From Coptis chinensis (taxonomy: Eukaryota; Streptophyta; Magnoliopsida; Ranunculales; Ranunculaceae): a stretch of DNA of 64,000 bases. This document shows, one piece after another, positions 55,374-64,000 of this stretch (position 1 is the first letter of the stretch; each line of letters starts with the position of its first letter). A program made the position numbers and the translations under genes. The DNA lies in the NCBI GenBank assembly GCA_015680905.1, contig CM027377.1, positions 25,940,501 through 26,004,500 on the forward strand. Direction: 5' to 3'. The notes under the pieces are model-generated. The model ran no database searches. It was given only the letters and a program-made list of their open reading frames with translations, and was not told the origin of the DNA.

Positions 55374-57758
55374 ATGGAGAATCTACCAGACGGTTCTTCT
55401 CAAGCGTTATCTCTGCCACCTATATCTTCATCACAAATGTCTATGCCACAAGGAAGTTCTCCACTAATACCTCTGCTTGAAGAGCAAATTTTATCAAGTA
55501 ACACCCGAACTCCTTATACAAACGGCTTTGGTGAATCATCAACCCCTACCAATCAAGAGAAATTGATGGAGAAGGCGATGGAAAAGATGTTTCTCAAAAT
55601 GATGTCAAAGTTTGCAATAACTCCAAGTCTGGGGTCAACCACAACAACCAAGCATCACACTACCCCCCATGGTTAGTACCAACCCTACCAGTCTGCCAAC
55701 CTCATTACCCACACACATGCTACACATAGATCAACCCAATTGCATGTTCCTATGCCAACCCATACTCCATCCCAATTTTTTCCTCAGAATAACCCAACAT
55801 ACATGCCTCAACCGTCAACTCATCAAACTTTCCAAAGTCCAAACCAATATCCCACTATAACCATGATGTCTAACCCATTCATGTTACCAACCCCAACCTA
55901 TTTTCCACAAACTGCACAACCACTATTCTACACGAAGCCCCAATACCAAGTGCAAAACCCAATCCGACCACAGGTTGACCCCATAATGGAGGAGATTAAG
56001 AAATTGAAAGAAGCAATGACCAAGATGAAAGGTGAGGACTTGGACCTTGATAATCTATGTCCATATCCACAGATCAAAGTACCACATGGATTTGAATTTC
56101 CAAAGATGGAGCGATATGAGGGAACCGGTTGTCCAAAGGCCCATATTCGTATGTATACAAGTTATCTACAATCTATGGGAATCGGGCCAGAACTAATGGT
56201 TCAACTATTCCAAAGGAGTCTTAAGGGTGCAACCCTTACTTGGTGGATGAATACTGAGACACAAAAAATCAAGACTTGTCCTGAACTGGTAAATGCTTTT
56301 GTAGCTCACTTCTCGTACAACACTGATATCCAAATGGGCCGAAGGCAACTTGAAACTTTGAAGCAAGGTCTAAATGAGAGTTTTACTGAGTACATTACAA
56401 GATGGAGGACAAAAGCAGTCCAAATCATTGATAGGCCCACAGAGCAGGAGCATATCAGGATGGTTATGAAGAGCTTGAATAAAGAGTATGCGACTAGGCT
56501 CAGTGCTAGTTATCATCCAACATATCAAGCCTTAGTTGCAGCTAGATCACAAATTGAAGATGTGTTATCATCTGGCAATATTTCTCCCCTCAGCTCAACG
56601 TCTACGGGATCTAGCCCATAGAAGAAGAAGCCTCCCACTGTAATGGTGAACAACAAAGAAGCCAATGCGGTTGTTGCACAAGTTCAACCTCAGCCACATA
56701 CACAAATTCAGTCAAAGGTGGCAAACAATCCTTCTTCCAATTAGATTGCATATCCTCCAAGATAATAAGGATATCAAAATAGAGGGTTCCCTAAGCCACA
56801 GAGGCAGTTCACAGAGCTACCGTACCCATTGTCTGTCATTCTCAAGGCTTTGATCCAGCAAGGCCTAGTTACACCATTGCAGCCTAGGCCTCCACTGAAC
56901 CCGATTCCATACTGGTATGATACTTCAAAACACTGTGATTTCCATCAATCTCCAAGACATCCTACAGAGAAGTGTGGTGCTCTTAAACATACGATCCATG
57001 ATTTGATTGAATCGGGAAGAATTGATGTTTCACATCTTGGTGCTCCGAATGTGACAACAAATCCATTGCCATACTATAATGGGGGAGTTCACACATTAGA
57101 GCCGGTCAAGACTAAAGATCCAGCCTCTTTCATTACTCCTATCAAGCAAGAATCTAATGTTAGCACCACAAGGCTAGTCAATCTTAAAGATGCAGTTAGA
57201 AGATGCATGGAGCAAACAAAGCCTAGAGGTATCCAACTAAATGAGGTGGTGGCACCATTTCTACATACTCCACAGATTCAAAAGTTGTTTAAGTTGACTA
57301 GAGAGCATTTGGAATCCTTTATGATGCAGAGGATCGTTGCGAAATAGGTAGATCCTTTGAATACATCTCAATCCGCCACATCACAAGTTGGGTCAAAACC
57401 TCAGGGACCAGTGATTTGCCAGAATCCAACTCAGCAACAGGTAATCCCAAATCCTATCACAATCCCTAAGGTCCAGTTTGTGCCAGCCAAGAGTCACAAT
57501 ACAGAGCAGGTTCTAGAAGAGAAGTTTATTGAGCCTGAGAAAAGTGAAGATGACTCAGTAATCTTACTGCATCAGTTGAAGCAATTAGAACCTAGTTTGA
57601 CAGAGGAATGTGTTGAGACTCATGGGTTAACAAGAGGAGGAAGAATATACAAGCCCCCACACTTACAGAAAGATCAGGTTTTGGCCCAACAGCCTAACCC
57701 TCCCACGTCTACTGAACCAGAGAAGCAGGATGGTAATGAAGTAATTCAACAATTGTAG
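55374..57758 (+). pseudogene. Broken gag of the Ogre/Tat element
   Basis: Begins MENLPDGSSQALSLPP at 55374, passes a Gln/Pro-rich region, then the gag core: FEFPKMERYEGTGCPKAHIR, GATLTWWMN, NTDIQMGRRQLETLKQGLNE, SFTEYITRWRTKAVQI. After it come a Pro-rich stretch with a C-x-FH-like segment (KHCDFHQSPRHPTEKCGALK, a possible zinc knuckle) and LVNLKDAVRRCMEQ. This domain order is that of Ogre/Tat gag. A few breaks. Confidence 0.85.
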
Positions 57759-57781
57759 AAAACCAAGTCCAACATTTCCAT

Positions 57782-58354
57782 ATGGGCTTTACTCATGGCA
57801 GCGCATCACCCCAACATAGGCAAGCAGTTCTTCAAGCCTTGAACCAAGCTCATGTTCCAGCTTCTATCCAGCTGAACGATTTGGCACGTACAGTCGCTTC
57901 CCTCAGGAAGACAAACTTCATAACATTTTCTGATGATGATCTGACAATAGATGGAATAGCTCACACGAAAGCATTGACTATTACGGTACATTGCAATGAC
58001 CATAAGGTGCCATTTGTACTTATTGACAACGGATCTGGTTTACATATCTGCCCGATCAATTCCGCTAAAGCCATTAGAATCATACCAGAAGACTTCACTT
58101 TCACTAAGGATACAGCCAGAGCAGTTCATGGGTTTGACAATCGGAGAAGAGAAGTCCTTGGCGAGTTCACAACTGACGTCCAAATAGGTCCAGTCACATT
58201 CAAAGTCACATTCTTAGCTATGGACATCGAGGCTAATTATAATTTCCTTTTGGGCAGACCATGGCTACACCAGGCCAGCGCAATTCCATCTACACTTCAC
58301 AGAAAGCTCAAGTTCTTATGGCAAGCGAAGATTATTTGCATCACTGGTGATTAG
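57782..58354 (+). pseudogene. Protease region of the Ogre/Tat element
   Basis: 190 residues with FITFSDDDLTIDGIAHTKAL and the catalytic motif VLIDNGSGLHICP (DNGSG in place of the more common DTGAS, as usual in Ogre/Tat), then NYNFLLGRPWLHQASAIPST. The stretch itself is open. It belongs to a broken element. Confidence 0.85.
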
Positions 58355-59531
58355 GAGGATCTGGACTCTTCAGAGGAGCATAAGGTAAGGAAATTGTAAC
58401 TACACTGAGGAACCACTAGGGATTGTGGAGTTTAGAGCACCCAACAAGGAGAAGCTCCCTACCCCATTTTGCAATTGAAATCCCAAGACGACTCAGTTGT
58501 TCCGTGAGCAGAACTATTTTCCAAGACATGGATTGGGGAAAAACCAATAGGACATCTTAGAACCATTGTAGATTCCTAGTCAATATGATCGCAAAGGGCT
58601 AGGCTATACTGAGGAGATTGTGGAAGGACTGTCAGAATTGTTTACCGATTTTAGTGCCACGGTGAATTCTCTCGGATTGGCTTTACCTGATCTAGGGGTG
58701 GAGATTCAGGCTATATATTACTGATTCAAACTCACTTTGGAGTGAAGACGATGACCCAGATCCAAACTCAGAAATTGCTGCTTCAGAGCCAGATATTAAT
58801 TCCTATTCAGGATATCACCAGCTTAGGTTGGATCATGAGGCTAAACAGTTTGCCTAGATAAATGAGGTTGGATCGACATCTTCCTCCTCAGGTATGGACT
58901 ATACTCCATCTTTTACTTTTGCCACTTCCCCAGGGTTAGGATTTGACCCAGGAGACAAGACTGTCACACCTTATAATGTCCATTCGGGTCCTCAGACCAT
59001 TCTTGAGTTGGATGGTCTGTTGAATATGGAATCTATTGTAGACCATGTTCTAGTGGATGTTGGGAACATGCCACTTTCTGACTCCCAGACACAATATGAG
59101 ATTTGGGAAAGGTTTTTAAAGACCTTAAATTCTGATGAAGATCATTGATGGAGACTATGATGAATGGGGAACACAAGTCATTACTGATCCAATCCCCAGC
59201 CATCATATTGCTCCAGATGAGTCCGACATGGCTCGAAACTCATGAGACTTTCTGTTCTAACTCCTTTTGTATATAGTTATATTTCAAAAATCCAAAAAAT
59301 TCATATATTTCAAAACTCCAAAAAAATTCAAATATTCAAAAAAAAAAAACAAAACAAACAAAAAAAAACAAAAACAAATATTTCGAAAATCCAAAAAAAT
59401 CCAAATATTTCAAAAACCCAAAAAAATTCAAAAAAAAAATCAAAAAAAAATCAAAAAAAAAAATCAAAAATCAAAAAATCAAAAATCAAAATCCCACATA
59501 ATATGATTTACCCACTTGCCTTAGTGCAAGA
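58355..59531 (+). pseudogene. Degraded region after the Ogre/Tat protease
   Basis: Pieces resemble the pro-RT linker (GLGYTEEIVEGLSELF, a short acidic stretch, and 58894-59148 with MDYTPSFTFATSPGLGFDPG). Ogre elements are known to carry an intron between protease and RT, so part of this may be non-coding. From 59285 to 59500 it becomes A-rich with repeated CAAAAAAATC-like units. It ends at the hAT insertion. Confidence 0.55.
59285..59500 (+). repeat. A-rich low-complexity tract
   Basis: Degenerate repeats of TTCAAAAATCCAAAAAAA type. Frames open through it are low-complexity Lys/Asn sequence and not a gene. Confidence 0.9.
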
Positions 59532-60791
59532 TAGGGGTGGGAATTTGGCCCTAACGACCCTAACCCGGCCCTGACCGACCCGACCTTAAGCCCTATAAAG
59601 CCCTCACAACTAAAGCCCTCACAGAGTTTAGGGTAGGACGTGACGCCCTAATGCCTTCTAGGGGGGCTAGGCTAAGATTCTAAAACATAGGCCCGACCCT
59701 AACCAAGCCCTAACCGGCCCTGTTTCATACTTTCACTATAAATACACATACCATAATTGTCCAACTCTTTGTTAAATATTTTCAATTAAAATAACATTGT
59801 CCTTTGTAATTTATCACTTACACCCAAGGGTACTTCCAATAACTTGTTTTATATAACAAAAACTTGTCAACTTAGCAGCCATGAAGAACAATGAGCACTA
59901 ACCTAATAAAAAATAAGACTTTATTCCTTTGATCATCAAGTCAAAGTCCATAACTTATTATTCTCAATTTCTTTTCTCATTTATTTCTTATAAATTATAT
60001 TTTTATTCACATCCAAGCCAAGTCTAAAACTAAAGGTTTCCTTCCACACCATTAAAAGCAAAATCTGAGCGGACATTTGTAACATAGAAACCAAAACAAC
60101 CTTTGTCGAGGAAAAATGACATTTGTAATCTCAAACATTTCTCCATCACTTGTTCAAAAGCCAATATTTTAATTTCCATATACAAAGCTTGAATCACTTT
60201 TAAATTAGAAGAAAGGTAATATTATATTTGTTTGAATCTATTATAGAAATAATTTATGATATTACAAATAGTTTAACAACTTCCATGACCCTTAACCAAA
60301 ACTATTATGTTTCTTCTTTATATCTATTACTTCTTCCTTTAAAATGATAATATAATTATTTGTCTATGTATTTCAATGTTAAATGTAATTTTAGTGAGGT
60401 TTGAATATAAGGAAGAACAAATTCCGAACTCTCGATGTACTTCAGTTCATTAGATTGTGGATGTGCATTTTAAATTTTTGGACTTATACAAGATTATTAC
60501 TAGATTGGTTGGACTTTGAGTTTGTAGATTATTGTACATTTTTGTAATATAAATGAGTTTTAAAACTGATGTAGTAAAAAAAAAGAAAATATATAGGCCC
60601 GGCCCTAAAGCCCGACCCTAAAGCCTTTAAAGAGGGCTAGGGTCAGGGTCAGGGCTTGAGGTTTAGACTTGTGACCCGGCCCGACCCGGCCCTATGCTGA
60701 CTTTAGGGCCGGGCCGACCCGACCCTAATATTTGAAGGGCTTTAAATGTTTAGGGCCGGGCTAGCCCGACCCGGCCCATTGCCCACCCCTA
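59532..60791. mobile_element. Non-autonomous hAT transposon (1260 bp)
   Basis: The terminal inverted repeat TAGGGGTGGG (left, 59532) pairs with CCCACCCCTA (right, ending 60791). The extended forms are TAGGGGTGGGAATTTGGCC and TAGGGGTGGGCAATGGGCC. An 8-base target duplication GTGCAAGA flanks it (59524-59531 and 60792-60799). Subterminal regions are dense in CCCGACCC/GGCCCG repeats on both sides, a common hAT transposase-binding arrangement. The interior is AT-rich and has no transposase, so movement would need an autonomous hAT elsewhere. Inserted in the Ogre element. Confidence 0.92.
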
Positions 60792-60856
60792 GTGCAAGAT
60801 GATTGAATGGCTTGTGCAGGTTATTATGACCCCCTCCCCTCGACAATGAAGAAAGA

Positions 60857-61078
60857 ATGGACAATGAAGTTGCTGAGTCCATTCTTTGTCATGAGAAATC
60901 TGAGGATAGACAGATGCTAGTCATTATGGAGACAAAGACCATCAACTTTGGCACCACAAATGAACCACACTATGTGCAGATTGGTATAACCTTGGTCCCC
61001 TCTGAGCATAGAAGCCTGAACGAGTTACTGAATGAATCTAGTGAAGTGTTGAGAGCTACGACAACCAAATTGTCGTAA
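60857..61078 (+). pseudogene. Pre-RT segment of the Ogre/Tat element
   Basis: 73 residues with INFGTTNEPHYVQIGITLVP and LNELLNESSEVL, which is the conserved sequence immediately before RT in Ogre/Tat pol. The RT that should follow is not recognisable. Confidence 0.65.
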
Positions 61079-63568
61079 GGTGGCATATGATTTCAATTGG
61101 TCGAAGATGAAGGAATTACTCACTAAGAAGAAAAAATTGATGAGGAAGCAAGTTTAGCAGTTATGTTTGAGAAGATTTTTCAAATGTCCAAGATCACCCA
61201 ATATCAACATTCAACATTATGCATTTACCTTTGTAGAAAGGACAAAGCTCTACAACATCATTTAATCAACTACCCTACTGAAGAAGGGGAAAATTCTACT
61301 ATCCATCAGTCAACGGCTACTTAACCAATCATCCAACCAGCTACCCTACCGTGGAGAGGGCAAACTCCATATTGCATCATTAGCATCCATTTGTATCGAT
61401 CGAAGACATGAGAGATATCTATCAAAGAAGTCAGCTCACTCAAATCTGACCACATCAAATAGTAGAATGCTAGTTGAGAGGAGTTCATCTATGATCAACA
61501 TTCTTGAAAGCCGAGATATGAAGGAGGACATTGATTTTCTAGTGGTACTTAGATACCAATGGAGACAGATTGTTGCAAGTAAAGCTGGGCAAGCAGACCC
61601 AGAATAGAGTGGAATCAATGAACCAAAAAGTTCAAACCCAACAGTGAATAATGTCCATTCACTATGAAGATTCTACATGGAAAATCCTACCAATGCTGAC
61701 CAATTAGAGAGGTACTACTTTTTACCCAACTTTGTTTATTTTGAGACAAAGAGTATAGTGGAAATCTTAGAGAGACGATGGAACAGACCATCTTTGCTCG
61801 TTTTGTTTTTAGCCCGATCAAGTTACCTAATATCATATGTTCCCAATAGAAGCCCATTAAGCCTTAGCCTATTCTTTTGTTTCCCACAATACAAGTCCAT
61901 ATCCTTTAGGAAGCCTAATAAATCCTTAGCCTACCCATAGATTACCTATACCTATTTTTATAGAACTTGTCATATTCCAAGGACATCATTCCATCCATCT
62001 TTGATCACGAACACAATCACCCCCATGTTATTTATCCCAAGAAGGTGTTGAAAAAAAAAACCCCCCCGTTAGAACTCAAAATGCTTAAAGTTGCACAAAA
62101 TAATCAACACCTGTCCAAAATGGAAAACCTAAACAAGGGGCAGTTTCATTTGAGATTTGGGATCCATATGATCATCTCACTACCATCATTCCAATTGTTC
62201 ATCCCCTTTCATATGACAAGTTCTACACCAAAAAAAGAAAATTTTGATCCTATCCTTTCTTTCTGAGCCTATCACCTAAGCCTACATTACAATCCCATGA
62301 AAGTCCGCTCTTGATCTCTAAGTCCACTATGTCTCCTAGTTGAGAAGCACTCAAGGCAAAACAAAAAACAAAAAACAAAAAACAAAAAACAAAAAACAAA
62401 AAACAAAAAACAAAAAAATGAAAAAAATAAAAAATAAATAAAAAAATGGAAGGCATTGGAAGATTCACTACTAGTGATTGCGATGTATGAGGAAGTTGTC
62501 TCTAGGAAACTAGTCCTATGCTTTATGCTCTGTCTGTTTTGGAAGAAAGTTTTTGGGCGTCGTTCAGTGCTTTGTGAAGGTCAAGCAATCAAAGGGAAAA
62601 GAATATCATCTAATTCATAGGTGCCAAGTTTTATCGTACTTCTATCCTGTGGTTGTCCTCATGCTTATCTTCTTGTCGGTAACTCATTCCCCCACCCTCA
62701 CTTGTTATTCAATCATTTGTGGTATTTCTTATTCTGTGGAACAAAAAAAAATGTTTTTGTTTTTCATTGTTTTCAAAATGAATTTAAAAAAAAAATGCTT
62801 TGTTTTCTAAAAACTTGGTTTAATTTGAATTGGATGTCTTATGATGAAAAATCTAGGATGACCCTACAAGCACATAGAAAATTTTGAAGCCAATATATCC
62901 TAACTAAACCATATACTTTTTCTACTAATATTGCATGCGAATAATTTGGTTCGTGTATATATCATAATCTCCAGTAGTATCTATTCACTCATGCATATTC
63001 TAATTAATAACATAATTCCATTATAGTTTTATGTATATATATCATGTATATTGTACTAACCTGTCATGGAGAGAAATAATGCCCGTGCCTATTCTTTGCC
63101 AAGAAATTGTTTTTCTAGTTTCATAGGCTGTCCAACAAAATTCTAAGACGCGAGATTGAGGTTAAAGCTGCCAAGTATGGATAAGGTAAGTGAAATTTCA
63201 TTATATGTTGCGCAAAGAATCACTGTTATGAGACTGATCTAGATTATGAATAACAGTGAAAGTCCACCGTGGCACTGTAGGAACTTAGTCTCCCAGATTA
63301 AAATTTTGGCTACGCAGTTTGAAGATATCAAGTGGCAGATTACCTATCGAAATTCAGTCAAAAGCTCCTTATGTAATGAATCTATGTTCTATATCTCCCC
63401 CCTATGGATCAAAAACTCAATGAGTTGATTAAAGGGGATAAGGACGGAAAAATGTACTTGCATATTTTGGCTTAATAAAGGTTAGGGTATCCTTAACCCC
63501 TAGTTACTTAAAAAATAAAGAATCACTGTTAGTTCGAAATAAAAGGAAAAAAAATGTGTTACCATAGC
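61079..63568. other. Unassigned region after the Ogre remnant
   Basis: About 2.5 kb without a convincing gene. Two similar short segments (CTACCCTACTGAAGAAGGGG near 61271 and CTACCCTACCGTGGAGAGGG near 61339) and the (ACAAAAA)n repeat suggest decayed element DNA, possibly the Ogre 3' part. From about 62900 on, AT-rich sequence with nothing recognisable. No 3' Ogre LTR matching 42400-43874 was found. Confidence 0.4.
62361..62420 (+). repeat. (ACAAAAA)n microsatellite
   Basis: About eight 7-base units, followed by an A-rich tail. Confidence 0.92.
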
Positions 63569-63977
63569 CAGTGCCGGCCCTGAGGCAAAGCCACACAAGC
63601 AAGCGCTTTGGGCCCCCATTATTTTGGCAAAGTAAGGAGTCACCAATCCACCACTAGAGTCCACTGAAACAATTTAACGCACCTTGTAATGTACACTTAC
63701 TAATAAAAACAGTATAATTATAGGCTTAATTGAAGCTTATATATAGCTAATGAAATTATTAAATTTACTTGCTATTTCATAGATTACAAAGTCAAAAGAT
63801 GCATAAAATTTTATTTGTTACATAAAACAAAAAAGAATTCTACTAAAAAGCGGAGAAAACAAATAATAACGCAAGACAAAAAATGCATCGATTTTTGTTT
63901 TTAACATGTAAATGAAGACATATATGGCCACATTTTAAGAGTTGGCTTCGGCCACCAGAAACTCAGGGCCGGCGCTG
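63569..63977. mobile_element. hAT-like MITE (409 bp)
   Basis: Left terminus CAGTGCCGGCCCTGAG (63569) and right terminus, read inward on the other strand, CAGCGCCGGCCCTGAG (ending 63977) form a 16-base inverted repeat with one mismatch. The flanks are ACCATAGC (63561-63568) and ACCATAAC (63978-63985), an 8-base duplication with one difference. The interior is AT-rich without coding capacity. Confidence 0.85.
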
Positions 63978-64000
63978 ACCATAACATGGCGTGGTTTGGA

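Larger units (their letters stand above)
42400..61080 (+). mobile_element. Ogre/Tat-type Ty3/gypsy element carrying Ath1d and a hAT
   Basis: Plus-strand order: LTR (about 42400-43874 plus 54946-55208, split by Ath1d), primer site of the Ogre type, gag, protease with DNGSGLHICP motif, an A-rich segment, a hAT insertion, and a pre-RT segment (60857-61078). RT, RNase H, integrase and the 3' LTR are not seen in the window. Both edges are uncertain: the left is set within about 200 bases and the right could extend to about 62500. Broken in many places. Confidence 0.78.

Noticed and set aside
59242-59574. Lys/Asn/Gln-rich frames of 80-110 residues
   Set aside because: Simple translation of an A-rich low-complexity tract.
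62250-62468. Phe-rich 72-residue frame resembling a membrane peptide
   Set aside because: Produced by the reverse complement of the (ACAAAAA)n repeat.
61079-63568. Possible host gene after the Ogre remnant
   Set aside because: Only short unrelated frames, no splice-consistent exon series and no recognisable domain.

Overview
This 64 kb window looks like heterochromatic, repeat-filled DNA from a flowering plant, most likely a eudicot. The evidence is Athila-group Ty3/gypsy elements primed by tRNA-Asp, an Ogre/Tat-type Ty3/gypsy element, a Tekay-like chromovirus, a REL-type LINE tail and two small hAT transposons. I found no host gene, tRNA, rRNA or CRISPR array. Nearly every long open frame belongs to a transposable element. 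The species cannot be named from the sequence alone. || Names used here: Ath1a-d are four copies of one Athila-like family (gag beginning near a MAEERESPLSDFYKALN motif). Ath2a-c are three copies of a second Athila-like family (gag with MADEVVQ-EPLSNFYTLL). || Layout: 1-5524, Ath1a (minus strand, left end off the window), inserted into Ath1b. 5525-14424, Ath1b (minus), the only Athila copy here with recognisable RT, RNase H and integrase. 14425-16828, 3' part of a Tekay chromovirus (minus) inserted in the leader of Ath1b and fused abruptly to Ath2a. 16829-17938 and 39944 to about 42400, the two halves of Ath2a (minus). 17939-39938, Ath2b (plus), flanked by the target-site duplication (TSD) GCAAG and sitting inside Ath2a. 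Inside Ath2b are the 3' part of Ath2c (minus, from 21881), inside that the complete-ended Ath1c (minus, 23521-33290, TSD CTTTG), then a 5'-truncated LINE (about 34506-35260), and a solo LTR (37823-39088, TSD GTTTT) inside the 3' LTR of Ath2b. From about 42400 to at least 61080 there is an Ogre/Tat element (plus). Its LTR holds Ath1d (43875-54940, TSD ATCAT), and it also carries a non-autonomous hAT (59532-60791, TSD GTGCAAGA). A last hAT-like MITE lies at 63569-63977. The deepest nest is four levels: Ath2a > Ath2b > Ath2c > Ath1c. || How the parts relate: Ath1c and Ath1d have matching LTRs and TSDs but no pol. They keep gag, protease, a post-protease reading frame and the distal ORF2, so they look like a non-autonomous lineage that moved with help from elements such as Ath1b. 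The most interesting unexplained signals are non-coding. One is a GC-rich GAGCGC module tandemly repeated both in the 5' leader and in a second leader upstream of ORF2. Another is an internal TATA-like promoter before that second leader. A third is a 3' untranslated region, shared between the two Athila families, with paired hairpins and a stem-loop placed before polypurine-like tracts. Protein-coding parts of the LTR elements are broken and are treated as fossils.
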